From Paramacrobiotus metropolitanus (taxonomy: Eukaryota > Tardigrada > Eutardigrada > Parachela > Macrobiotidae): a DNA stretch of 64,000 nucleotides. The stretch spans positions 1,054,001-1,118,000 of the forward strand of contig NW_026570236.1 in NCBI RefSeq assembly GCF_019649055.1. Direction: 5' to 3'. The notes beneath the pieces are model-generated. The model was not told the DNA's origin. It saw only the letters and a list, made by a program, of their open reading frames with translations, and ran no database searches. The position numbers and the translations under genes were made by a program. Each line of letters opens with the position of its first letter. Position 1 is the first letter of the stretch. Shown here one piece after another: positions 1-11,438 of the stretch.

Positions 1-1643
1 GATACTCGTTTATGCAATTTTACAAACAAAACAACTACTAAAGTTTATATGCAGTTGCCGACTCGCGTTTGCACTTCTGATCTGTAATACGCAATGTTAA
101 ATAAATACATAAGAGACCTCACAACAGTTGAATTATTGCATTTAGTATTTAATATAATTTTTTATGAACACAAACTTAAATAAAATTTATATCTGCAAAC
201 AGTTTCTGAATTATTATTGGGATCAAAACATTAACGAAGCACCATACATCAAGTACTTTTATGACTAGGCACATAGTCATAGCTCCGGCATGTTGTTCCG
301 GTAGTTCTGTAAAAAAAATCGAATCTACAGCTAGGCACATAGCTGTAGATTCGATTTTTTTACAGAACTACCGGAACAAACATGCCGGAGCTTCGCTAAA
401 ACAAAGAAATTTACTTTACATGCCTGCCACTGTTCCTAATAACAGCGTTTACGAATTGCTTACAGTTTTTGCGCAAATACCTGGCACAAGTGATTGTGAA
501 TAAATCATCTTTGTTTTAAAACTACTTTAATATAAATGTTTTTTGAAAAAAGTAGTGTTTTAAAAAATACTGCAAAAAATATTGCTACAAAATATTGTAT
601 TGTTTACTACGGATTGACTTGCTCGTGAAAACGTTATGCAAAGAACTCCGGAATACACTGTGGGGTTTACTGCTGGACGAACGGTGCGGTTAACTGTGTG
701 GTTTACTGCGGGATAAACTGCGGGCTCAACTATGTAGTTCACTATGGGATAAATAATGCGGTACGCTTTGATTAAAATGTCTACACTTTGGCCTGTAGAT
801 TGACTTGCAGTCAAAAGAACAGCCATGTATAGAACTTATTGGATTCTCTAGAACTAAACGCGACCCATGGGTCTTGCGTCTTGAAAGTCTTTTTTTCAAA
901 TTATTCCAAGAACATGATATTATCTTGAGATTTTGTTGCCTTGAGGCAGTTTCCAAAAACCCACGATGAGCTCAACAGAGATTGTGGTACCCGAATGTAT
1001 TTGTCTGAATAAAACAATTGAATTACTTTTCAGTGGCATTCTGTTTGTTTTAATAATATTGCAAGACTAGGAAAAAACGTTCACTTTTGTTAATTATATC
1101 AAGAACTAATAGCAGTTGTAATTGCTTTTTCATTTTCTTATGGAACATAACTATGCGAGTTCACTTCTGGTGCCAGAATATTCTGGATTCCAGTTATGTT
1201 GTGAAAGCAGAATGGACTGGAATTGCTTCAGTTTTAAAAAGTCGCTAAGTCTTCATACGTGTGCATAACATGCACGCATACGCGGATACGTGCGCTCAGC
1301 CTTAGGACGCGTGATGACGTCCGCTACAAGCAGGAGCCTTTTACATAAAATTTTTTGGTATGCTATGCGCGCTTGCTTGCAATGCTTTCTTCGTTCCTGG
1401 AAACGTAAACATACCGGAAAAACCTGATGGCTTATTGTTTTGTTGCAAATCCAGATGATTGTATCAAACAAATTCTAATTCTTTTTCACTGTCAATCAAT
1501 TCACGCTTCCAAAGGGACATTTGCCCTCTAGGTTTTGCTACATATGGTTTTTATGCATGATTGGCGACATTGGAAGTATCGTTTCAGAGCATAGTCCATT
1601 TCTATCATCTTGTACTCTAGTCTTTTAATCGACAACTGCCAAA
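1..1643. other. intergenic region upstream of the first P450
   Basis: No convincing coding exon was seen. The stretch is AT-rich. It contains the palindrome at 281-392 and, at about 655-765, a run of degenerate short repeats built on GTTTACTGCGG-like units. A pyrimidine-rich stretch and an A-rich context (AAAATG) precede the P450 start. Short open frames here have no protein-like composition and overlap on both strands. Confidence 0.6.
281..392. repeat. near-perfect palindrome, 52-base arms
   Basis: The left arm (281-332) and right arm (341-392) are reverse complements apart from two single-base length differences, one in an A/T run (8 A against 7 T). The spacer is 8 bases (AGGCACAT). The 12-mer CTAGGCACATAG that spans the loop also occurs just left of the structure at 265-276, where it forms its own small hairpin. 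The arms show no terminal-repeat or target-duplication structure typical of a transposon. A snap-back or template-switch origin is an inference. Confidence 0.85.
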
Positions 1644-4600
1644 ATGATTGAATACCTATTATTTCCGGCGGTAGCTCTCATTGTGGCCGTTATTGCGGCC
1701 TTTGCTTATGTATTCAAAACACGGCCTGGACAGGATGGAACTCCGCCTGGACCCATGGGTATGTATGTTTTTCGGGAATTACTACGAATATAATATTCGT
1801 AAAGTTTTTAATTTAGTAATTTTAGTTAGTAATTTAGCCTAACATTTGTGATTTGAATATTCCTAAATTATTTGGGAATATTCGAATGTCCTTAATTTCA
1901 GCCATGAATTTTTTGCTGTTGCATTGACTGTTAATTTACCTTTTATGTTAATCGGCATGTGCTTAGATTAGATAGAGGCACATAACTGTCTTCTGATTTG
2001 TTTGATTTTATAATTTTCATTATGTATTTTTAATATATCAGCTGACTTGGTCGGTCGTTTAAATAATTTTCCATAATATTTTGGGTCGTCTTTAGGACAT
2101 CTTAGAATTTTTTTTGTTAGAACGTGGCTGTGATTACACATCACTTGATAATTAAAAAATTTGAAACATTTTTCGAGTGTGACAAGGTTGGCGAAAATTA
2201 ACCAATTAGTGACTTAGTCAGTTAATTTTCGTGATCTCTTTGTTGAGCGTAGGGCGGCGTACTCGGTTTTATGGCGTTTGTTAAAGCAAAGTTACCCTTT
2301 TTACTAGAGACATGTGTTTTGCAGGCATCCCATTTTTGGGATACATACCATTTTTGGGGAGTTATCCATGGATCGGGCTGGAGAAATTACGGGACAAATA
2401 TCCGAAACTGGTAGCACTGTATATGGGAAAGGACTATACAGTCGTTCTGCAGGACTACGAAGCGGTAGAAGCGGCGCTTATCAAGCAGGACGAAATGTAT
2501 CGCGGTCGACCGGAAGCGTTTCTTTTACGCTATTTTCAATCCGGCAGAGACGGAGAAGTGCATGGTACGGTATTTCAAAAGGTTTTAATAGGTGGTAGTG
2601 GTTTTAGGAATGACAAGGCTTTTTTGCATAATTATAATATTTTTATTTATTAGTAGGTGATAGATATTGTTTTTAATTTTCGAGACAAGTACTAGAACTC
2701 TGAATTGTGAAGGTTCTTGAGAATTTGATAATTGAATAGAATTTATGTTTGTAAAGATTTTCAACTTCTTGACTGACTATTTTGTCGAGATGAAGCTCCA
2801 GATACATATGTATTGCATTTGCCTGGTAAATTTAGACGGTACATAACGTACTTGTCAGGGACGCACATCAAAAACGACGATTTATCCATTTATATATGTT
2901 TTAATATCTGTTATTTGCAGGAGTGTTGTTTCTTGAGGGGCCTAAATGGGAAGCCACACATGCGTATCTGCGCGAAACCTTACGCGACGATCTGGGAGCG
3001 TACACTCGTAAAATGGATGACATCTGCGTGGAGGAATGTCAGAAGATGATGCAGCGGTTTTTGGAACAGCGCGGCGCCTTCGTCCCCGACGACTTGATTT
3101 ATCATGCCAAAATGAATGCCATGGGTCGACTGATGTTTGGGCGGCCCCTCAGCGATGCGGAATTCGACAGGATAACCAAGCATGACGATACAGCGTTTGC
3201 CCAGCTGGCCGGCGGTGTTGTCACCATGTACGTAATTCCGATTAGTGCACTGTAGTTTTATTCGACCACAATGTTTTTTTTGGTATTTTTGTCCGTAGTT
3301 TATATTACAGTACTATAATCTCTGTATTGGGTCCGTTGCAATGATGCATCGTTATGGTAAAATTAAGTGCGATCGTTCTTAAGGAGGTTTAAGTATGTTT
3401 ACGTCGACGGTGTCGACGCATTCCTGTATGATTCTCCTGTATTTGGATGGTTAATGATGTTTACTTGAGCCGTTTTGCGCATGATATTTGTAGCACCTCT
3501 CGCGTATGAATATGGAAACGAATTTAAACAGCTCTTTATATTTTTATATATAGGTATCCTTGGACGAGATTCATCCCCGGTCCAACAATGAAGGGATGGA
3601 CAGATGTGCAGTATGCCGTCGAACAGCGTTTTCAGTTAATGGAGAAAGAACTGGCCGAACACACGGCTACCTACCAGCAGGGAGTTATTCGCGATTTTAT
3701 GGATGCCTATTTGCGGCATATTAAGGAAGGCGATAATAAGGACCAACTGGCTATGCAAAGTGAGATATTTGTAGGGCGTTGGCATTTTTCAGGGGCACTG
3801 TCACAGCTGAAATATGTAATCTTTCGAAATATCACATAAATGCATTTGTAGAATTGTTTTGTACTATCATTTTTTGTCATAAATTGGACAATCGATCAGC
3901 GTTTTTTTGGCCAACTGTTCGTTCTTGAGTTGATGTACTTTCATCCAATTTTAGATAATGATGACTTGATGTGCACCGCGGCTGCGGCATTTGCTGCCGG
4001 TTCAGAGGCGACGACGGTTTCGTTGTTGTGGGGCGTTCTCTACCTGGTGGCCCATCCGGAAGTTCAGAAGAAAGTTCACGAGGAATTGGACCGGGTTATT
4101 GGTCGGAGTCGCGCCGTGCATTACGATGATATAGGTAAGAAATAAATGAGAAATGAATAAAGAAATAAATCATTGGTGAGAAATAAATTGGTGCACAAGC
4201 AGCACAACTACTATACTTCGTCTGTTATACAAGGACTGTGGTTTCGTGTGTCGTCGTGTTACTTGTCAACAATTTTTATCGTTTACAAAATGCCTCGTTT
4301 AAGGTTTTGTTTATCTGTGTGTTTCGTATGCAATTCTTTGTGAAACCAGGGCATTAATTTTAAACCATAACCATAAATTCTTGGCTAAAACTAATAATGT
4401 GAGGCACTGTCGTAGAGGAAAAGTAGGGTAATGTCGGTCTTATTTTTTATTATTTTGTTCGTTTAGATAATCTGCCATACACGGCTGCAACGGTGTACGA
4501 GTATCTCCGCCTGGGTGGCAGCGCTCCACTGGGTAATCCTCGATCGACATTTGAGGAGACCGAGCTGCTGGGATACCGTATTCCAAAACGCACCCAGATT

Positions 4601-5171
4601 TTACCCAATTTGCACGCCATTAACCGTAATCCGCAGTATTATGATGATCCGCTCAGTTTCAAGCCGGAACGCTTCATTGGACCGGATGGAGAAGTGCACT
4701 TACCGAAACAGTTCATGCCGTTCTCCGTCGGTATGTTAAAAAATACAGAATCTGTCACCTCCAGACTGTAGATTCACTTAATGTTGCATAGAGATACACT
4801 TAATGTTGCGCAGACTAAAAGATTTGATCTTAGTTTACCGCTGCCGTTTTCATTGCTCTTCGATTCCGTTAATTTTCAACATGCCTGTTTTTTTATAACG
4901 TGGTGATGTTCGATTTCACCTTTGGTTTAATTATGAAGTAGACTACAGAAGTACAGAAAAAGTGTATTGTTTTTCAGGCACGCGTTTCTGTCCCGGGGTG
5001 GATGCGGCGAAGACCCTGACTTTCACCTTCTTCGCCAATATGATGCACAAACTGGACATCCGGTCAGCCAAAGGACAGGATCTGCCGCCGTTTGATGAAT
5101 ATCGTGTGGGAATCTCATCGCGTCCGCTGGAATTCAAAATTGAAGCTGTAGAACGTGGTACTGGATTTTGA
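1644..5171 (+). CDS. cytochrome P450, CYP2-clan, microsomal
   Basis: A haem-thiolate mono-oxygenase of the endoplasmic reticulum, needing NADPH-P450 reductase; its substrate is unknown. Seven exons join in frame: 1644-1758, 2325-2564, 2921-3227, 3554-3759, 3955-4134, 4467-4730 and 4978-5171, giving 501 residues, normal for the family. The N-terminus is a hydrophobic anchor followed by the proline hinge PPGP. Exon 5 carries the I-helix AGSEATT, exon 6 the K-helix ExxR (EYLR) and PERF, and exon 7 the haem loop FSVGTRFCPG with the cysteine ligand. The ATG at 1644 is the only one that gives the anchor. Intron positions and phases match the second P450 at 13082-16394, so the two are paralogues. 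The match to the CYP2 clan rests on motif style; the subfamily cannot be assigned here. Confidence 0.95.
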
Positions 5172-6794
5172 TGTATTAAATTGGTCTCGTGTTCTTGCAG
5201 GATGTTTAATAACAGTTGTAGCAAATATTTATGCTTTTACTAGGGTAATGGAAAGTTTTTGTACATATTTCTGTGTCTGTGTTTTTCTCAGTTTTGCGTT
5301 AAATATCTGTCCGTGATGCCTTCTGTACAGCAGTACTGTCCACGAATGGTCAAGATCTTCGAGTTTTGGTGCCTTCTGATTAGTATTAAAGGTAAAACTT
5401 TTCGCGCAAATCATGCGAATGAAGTTTTTGCATAATGTTTAAATATTTAAGGAAGGCATATTAAAAAATGCGATAATAAGGAGAAAGGACTCTGAGTGAA
5501 ATAGAAGTATCGTCGAGGCGATTGCCGGAATTGTTGAGCCTTTCACCACGCAGAGCCAGAACTCGTTAGAAATGTCACATTACGAAAATTTGTTTTTTCC
5601 GAAAAAGTTAAAATAAATTGTAATATCCATTGAAGTGAGTAATTTGCACCGAGCGCGAAGCGCGAGGTGCTGCAATTAAGCCTTCGTCAAGGGGAAAAAT
5701 TTTGTCTGTCGCCCACGAAGAGCGTGGGTCACGCTTTTCCAATTCCACAAGTTCTCATGTCCGTTGGAAGTGGTATTGCAGAGCAAACGTGCTGTTGAAT
5801 GGATGTGGTTTACATCGCTTTTTAATGGTACTGGAAGCGCGCAATAATTCTTGGTGTTGTTAGACTCGTTATTAATTCTGAATTTAAATTTTCATGGTTT
5901 TTAAATTTTGATTTTGTAATCTGCATTGCGAAATTTTGTTGGTGAGAATTTCAATAAAAACCATTTACTTTTATCTCCAGCGAAATCTGTTGCAAATGAC
6001 TTACGAAATATGCTACTCTGCATCCTGACAATCCCCAGATTGTCTGCAGATCTCGCCCATCATACTGTGGAGTATGCCAGCCACATCTTGCAACATCCTC
6101 GACTGCCATCAGAACTGGGTTCGCCGTTTGCCACTCGTCCGGATCTTCTGACTATGTCGGCCGGTTGGGATAAGATTCTACTTTCTTGACAGGTGAGAAG
6201 AACCCCCCGACTAAAATGCCTTTCTAAGTTTAGGCATTGACTACTTCAACCTCGACACCTGTTGTATTGGCCTTTCGTGACGCTCCGTTGTATGTGAGTT
6301 CTGGGAATTTACCGTGGTTCGCGTCTACCGTACTGTCGATAGTGTCGTATTTTTACAACAGTTCTGCATTATGCGCAACTGAAAGATGGTAAACAGTTTT
6401 TTTGTCTTCTTGCAGATTTGTGGGCTCGTACGTGTTTGGCTTGTGCGTGTTTGTCTTCCGCGTGAATTTTTCGTATCGGATCCTGTTTACTACCTAGCGA
6501 TGCTGTGGGTAAGATTCATTTACAAGTTAGCAGTAATATTTGCAATGTTGTTTGAAGCAAAGTGTGGAATAATTTTTTAAAAAAACAAATAATAAAATAT
6601 TCAGGCTTATGCTTTTTATATCGAAATGATGTCAGCTTTTTATATCGAATTCTCTTTGCAGTTTCACTTTTCATCGCATCGCTGCGCAGCCTTTTGTTAT
6701 ATTGCGTCGCCATTATCAAGTTAACCCGGGGAAGTTTCTCTCTGCTCTTTCTCTTTTGACGGAATCACCAAGAGCTGCCGTCGACGACGTATAA
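5172..6794. other. intergenic region with GC-rich hairpin motifs
   Basis: No assignable gene. At 5646-5672 a GC-rich self-complementary motif (GCACCGAGCGCGAAGCGCG) stands out from the AT-rich background; a related inverted copy lies near 7404-7426 and a shorter one near 7795. At 5694-5733 there is a second hairpin (CCCACG...CGTGGG). An open frame at about 5975-6189 begins after a plausible acceptor (CTCCAG) and has protein-like codons, but it matches no family I know. Confidence 0.4.
5175..5180 (+). terminator. possible polyadenylation signal of the first P450
   Basis: An ATTAAA hexamer lies four bases after the stop codon. Such a short 3' UTR is possible in a compact genome, but the motif is common in AT-rich DNA. 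Confidence 0.3.
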
Positions 6795-7118
6795 CGGACG
6801 AAAGAATGGTCTAAAGAATGGATCCGTTGTCTTGTGAATTTGTACAATACCGAGAGCCTCAATTTTTTGTTGACACTTCAAGAGAAAGAAGAAAAGCGTT
6901 TGCGTGAGAAAGGAACCTGCTATCTTGACAAGTTTGAGGATCTGCTCCCGTATGCTAGAACGTCCGTTGGCCGGAGCCTTACTTCAAGCCGTGCGGAACT
7001 GTACACTTCAACCACAACTGAATTTGAACTGCAACGAATGCTTCTGTATCTCAACGCGATTAAGGCAAAGATCAGTGAACTGGAGAAAAAGAAGGTTGTG
7101 GCCGATAAAAAAAATTAA
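6795..7118 (+). CDS. unrecognised short coiled-coil protein or final exon
   Basis: An open frame runs from just after a TAA at 6792 to the stop at 7116-7118, about 107 codons. The translated part is rich in charged residues and leucine, has a helical core with the segment LDKFEDLLPYARTSVG, and ends in a lysine-rich tail, which suggests a small coiled-coil adaptor. No in-frame ATG precedes the conserved-looking part. The nearest ATG (6818) is in another frame and stops after 29 codons. An AATAAA at 7305 fits a transcript ending here. The real start may lie in an unseen upstream exon, or a base may be missing near 6830. I do not recognise the family. Confidence 0.4.
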   Translation, partial: RTKEWSKEWIRCLVNLYNTESLNFLLTLQEKEEKRLREKGTCYLDKFEDLLPYARTSVGRSLTSSRAELYTSTTTEFELQRMLLYLNAIKAKISELEKKKVVADKKN

Positions 7119-7983
7119 TTTTGAACTGAAACGTGATGTCAAAATGTGATTGGGTTGTGTAATATGGTAAAATCCGAAGCCCATTGGAAGAATACGCAGC
7201 GCTGAATGTTGTCGATAAACCTAAGCCGTGTTTTTTATTGTTCCACCTGATCAAAAGCATGCTTGCTCTGAGGCGGGATGCCACAAAATGTGATTGTTAG
7301 TTTCAATAAAGATGCTTTCAGTTAGATTTTTCGAATGAATTGTGGGTTATGAGTTCGAATAACACATATGCTGCACTGCCACATGAATGTGAACATTTAC
7401 CGGAGAACAGCGCTCGCGCTCGGTGCAAGAATGTGGTTAACAACCACCACTAGTAATTATAAAGTAGATAATTTAAAAAATAATTCGTTAGATAATTAGT
7501 AGATAATTCGTTAGATGCATCCGATACACTACAGAGTACTTGTACATAATACATCTATATAGATATTATTTCGGTATCTACAGTAAAAAGCCGCAGACTG
7601 ATTTTTCCAGCCAGCGACGCCTAGGGGCGGTAGGCGGATAGCGCTGCACTTGAACTTCCTTTTCCGTTTCGCAGTTTTCTTCTTCAGAATTACTTAATTA
7701 CCGTTTTCGAAAGACTTCGAAGTTCGTGTAGTTTGCATGAAACAGAAGTTAGAAGTTCCTTATGGTTAATGGAAACCCATTTGTAAGAGCGGCACCTCGC
7801 GTTCTTCCTTTCGAATACTTTAAGACTGGCTATGAATGGTGAAGGATTTGCTGCTCATTTGCATCATTTGCTTTACCATCTGCATATTTGGGCTCCATCT
7901 TCCCTTCTGCAGTTATTTGCTTGGACATTCCGTTGTAGATTCGTGTTTGTGTGTTAAAGCAGTAGGTTATCCTCGGCGTCACC
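7119..7983. other. 3' UTR and intergenic region before MED19
   Basis: Holds the polyadenylation signal at 7305, the inverted copy of the GC-rich hairpin motif near 7404-7426 and a short AT-rich direct-repeat patch at 7480-7515 (GATAATTCGTTAGAT-like). No further coding sequence was seen. Confidence 0.5.
7305..7310 (+). terminator. polyadenylation signal AATAAA
   Basis: A canonical AATAAA lies 187 bases after the stop of the short coiled-coil frame and well before the MED19 start. Its position and strand fit the 3' end of that transcript. Confidence 0.45.
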
Positions 7984-9503
7984 ATGATGTCTAGTCCGAA
8001 TCCCAATACGTTTCGTGCGGATTCTACGGGAACACTGAAAACCACCATCACATTGGGCAAAAATCCCTCCGTACAACAAAGTGGGCCTTTTTATCTCATC
8101 CGCGCTGAGAATATCGGTATGTTTTGTTGTTACTTCTTTTTTTATTTTGTTTTTGGAACTTCAGAGCTGTAACTTACCAAAAGGAATCAACATAAACCTT
8201 CGTTTCAGTTTTAGAGTGCTCCTTTCAGCGTGTTATGATAACACGCTGAAAGGAGCACTCCTTAAAACTGAAACGAAGGTTTATGTTGATTCCTTTTGGT
8301 AAGTTACAGCTCTGAAGTTCCAAAAACAAAATAAAAAAAGAATGATAACACTGTTATCATTTATGTTCTTAACATATTTATTGCAGCACTGTGCCATTCT
8401 CTGCCTTGTTTTCAATAATTATTACAGTTTTTGTATTTTCCGACTGTGATAATTGTTCGGGGACGTTGAGTGCTTTTCTTAACGCAGAAGAGAGCGAGGC
8501 GACCGGGAGCAGTAATCTGCTGGAGCATAATCTCCTGGAGAGTTCCTACTATAAAATGTGCAACGTGAAGAAGCTGAAAGACGAGCTGAGCTCCTTCCTG
8601 CCCAATCTGCCCGGATTCTGCGACGTGCCAGCCGCGCAGGATAAATCCTCACTCAAAGACCTGTACGACAATCCCCCTCGCGTGCACAAAGAGCTGGATC
8701 CCTTGCCAAATCATCTGTTGGGGAATTTCCGTCTCAATCCTGGCCAGGTACGGTTCGCTACAAGAAATAACGGTTCTCTCGAGTTTTCTCGTTGGTTTAA
8801 TTGATTTGCTGGTTTTTATACAGCTGCCGGAGAAGTTTCGTCTCATGGATATTAACGCAATGAAAAAGCAGCACAAAAAACGTCGCCGGCGCGAAGAAGC
8901 CGCGGCGGGAGCGGCTTCCGGTGGGTTTTTGGTCTTCTTACCAGTTTTGATTTTGCTCGATAATTTTTTAGAGTTTGGATTGGTTTCGGGTTTTAGATTT
9001 CGATTGTTTTATAGGTTTTGATTTTGCCTTTTATCGAGATTTTGATTTTTTTCTGTTTGAATTTCAGATTTTCGTAAGAGTTTTTCTTTCGTATTTTTCG
9101 ATTTTTAGACTTTTTTAGATTTTTATTTTAGACTTCTGTTTGTTTGAGTTTTATTTTTAAAAAGTTGTTTTTATGGCATTTTTATAATTCTTTTAGCATT
9201 TTTTTTTATTTTTATACCGAGTCCGTGGTTTGATTCTTATGCTTGACGAGGGGTATTTTTTGTTTACAGCGGAACAGGAAGCGGCCAATGCTGAGGCCAA
9301 ACGCCAACGCAAGGAAAAAGATGAGGAAAGGCATGCGAAGAAAAAAGAAGGTGCGATTTACTATCCTAGAACTTTCGATACTTTGCGCATTCTAACTGTT
9401 AAATGTTCGCTTTCATAAGCATTTGCTGCATTGCCACTTACAAGACGATCATTTTAGAGAGAAGAAGAGCTAAAGCCGTAATGGCAGGTGCCATGCCGTC
9501 GTA
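7984..9503 (+). CDS. MED19: Mediator complex subunit 19
   Basis: A head-module subunit of the nuclear Mediator complex, which links transcription factors to RNA polymerase II. Exons 7984-8116, 8488-8747, 8824-8920, 9270-9350 and 9458-9503 join in frame to about 205 residues. Family hallmarks are seen in order: the N-terminal GPFYLIR block, the LLEHNLLESSYYKM helix, LSSFLPNLPGFCDVP, a KSSLKDLYDNPP stretch, then LPEKFRLMDI followed by a long lysine/arginine-rich tail (KKQHKKRRRREE) typical of MED19. The start ATG (7984) has a CACC context. Intron 1 contains a 205-base palindrome. The protein ends soon after the basic tail and is slightly shorter than the human one. Identification is by remembered family motifs and is strong. 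Confidence 0.92.
8136..8340. repeat. 205-base near-perfect palindrome inside MED19 intron 1
   Basis: The left arm (8136-8236) and right arm (8238-8340) are reverse complements around a single central G at 8237; the only difference noticed is a 2-base gap in the left arm. A small second palindrome (AATGATAACACTGTTATCATT) follows immediately. The structure lies wholly within the intron (8117-8487), so it does not disturb the coding frame. In RNA it would form a very stable hairpin. Confidence 0.9.
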
Positions 9504-10471
9504 GCAGCTGCTTTGCCATTCCTGGCGATCTCAACTCACCCAAATCTTATGTTTTATACAGGTAAACCAATAATGCTTGAAACAGTTCAATTTCGATGGT
9601 TAGTACGCCGCCAATAGTTGCGGTGTCTGTAATTTCCGGTTTAAGGCTGTCAGTTAGGACTTACTTCTTTTCACTTTTTGAGTATCGTACGAATTATTTT
9701 TGAACCTTTTTTCGGTTATGACGCTAAAAAATTGGGCAGCAGTATTTTTTTGTCAGTGAAGCTTTAGTGAGCATTTAATTGTGCTGCGTAAATTGTGCAA
9801 GAAAGGGATTGTAGTTTGTACAGTAAGTGAGCCGTTTTTACCTTTCATTTATTTCTTTGCTGACTTGTTAACTTTCTGTGGACTCTGTATGAGTTGTTTT
9901 TTACTTAAAGATAATCAAAGGTAATTGGTCCTGTTTTTGCAGGTTAATTACGACGTTGTAAGTCGTGGCTTATTTGGCGGTGTACGTGGATGGAAGCGGA
10001 AGTGGCGTTTCTCCACTCGCGGTTACGTACCAGTCGACTAGTTCTTTTAATATATATAATCGATGTCTGAGGTCTAAGGATTTCGGTGGCAATTTCAGTT
10101 TGGAGATTTTTTTATGCGATTGCACCAGAGTTCATTGAAGTGTTGATAATAAAGTATTTCGGGTTTCTGATATTTTTGTCTAAGGACTTCTTCAATAATT
10201 TTTTACCGTTCTTGTCACAAAAGGTCTTGTACGAAGCTTTCATGTCAAAAATAAATCTAAAAGAAACAGACCAAAATTCGTTGCGAAATTTGCGTTATGT
10301 GGCGGGTACACAGACTGTTTTTTTATAAGAAGTACTTTATCCAGAATTATAAACCTTTCCGTCCAAAATCAGTACTTCTAAGTTCTAAGCACTTTTGACG
10401 TCACGTAGAAAACACAGACAAACGAAATGGTTTATGCAAAAGCCTGCGCCACAGTAAATAGAACCATTCGT
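9504..10471. other. intergenic region between MED19 and a convergent gene
   Basis: AT-rich and without a recognisable gene. The open frame at 10086-10328 is hydrophobic, low in complexity and has no supporting splice structure. The region presumably holds the 3' UTRs of both flanking genes, which point towards each other. Confidence 0.5.
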
Positions 10472-11438
10472 CTAATCAGTCATTGTGCCGTTCTCATACT
10501 TCACATTCATATACTTGAATGTTTTGACGTAATTCCCAAACTCAGAGCAATTAAGTGCCAGCAGCGCTTTCTCGCGCAGTTCCAGGAAGACGTCCAGGGC
10601 CTCTTGTCCACATGTCGCCAGAACGGTGTTGCCCGGGCCCAAGTTGCCGTTAGCATAGGCTAACGCGCCCTGCATAAACCTGCAACGTGACCTTTACTGT
10701 TTTACATACCGGCGTACATATTACAGCAGCAACACTCATCTGTTTACCGGCACAGGAAAGGCCTGTTGATCATAAACATATTAAAACAGGAGCATCCTGT
10801 CGTGACGGAAAGCATATCGGAACCCCATTCCTCGCCCGGATTCTCGCTCCATAGTAATCTCCTCTCCACTTGCTCTCTTTTTCGCAAGCAAGGTGTGATG
10901 GCTCGTATGTATTTGGCAGGGTCACCGGTTTCGCATACAGTAGCTAAAGCCAAAAAGGCGTCCGGGGTGGCCGGCGCTGCAAGTCGACGTTCGTCGATTG
11001 TATGGTTAGGGCATTTTCGGGAAAAATCCGTTCCAAGCTGTCCTGCTGTACGCATCGCTCTAAAACAGGCTAGTAGTCAGCAGGGACCTCACACAACAAG
11101 ATTGGAATTTAACATTTGTAATTAAAGTTTTTTGTTTGTTCTGTGAAGTGCACATTGAATGTTTGAACTTACAAACAGAAATCATTAACAAGAGGGACTG
11201 CATCGGTGCCGTTGTCCGGCTCGCATAAAAACTCGTGGAACGGACTTTGTTTTGTGCCAGGGCAAGAGAGTGCAAGCACCATACCATACTGAGACCTGGT
11301 CTTGTCAAGTGCCGCAGTATAATTCTTGGCGAGTGCATCGCAGTCGGGGCTGTCTGCTACAACCAGCTGGAATGCTCCCACGATCAGAAGAAAAGCATTC
11401 ATGATCCAAAACACAGGGAATAAGCTTGCTAACGACAT
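10472..11438 (-). CDS. secreted cysteine-rich orphan protein
   Basis: Three exons on the minus strand (11438-11173, 11059-10748, 10679-10472) join with matching phases to 261 residues. The N-terminus is a clear signal peptide: a hydrophobic run ending in VVADS, then the mature chain. The mature part has about 11 cysteines spread over all exons (for example DSPDCDA, LSCPG, TGCSCF) and several N-glycosylation sites (NYT, NGT, NHT, NCS). No transmembrane segment follows, so it is probably extracellular and disulphide-bonded. I recognise no domain. The donor GTAAGT after exon 1 and the acceptor phases support the model. The ATG at 11438 was chosen because it starts the signal peptide; upstream in-frame codons look like UTR. 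Confidence 0.75.

Noticed and set aside
655-765. Possible protein-coding repeat (GTTTACTGCGG units)
   Set aside because: Translation gives a valine/proline-rich repeat only because of the DNA repeat; units vary in length and frame.
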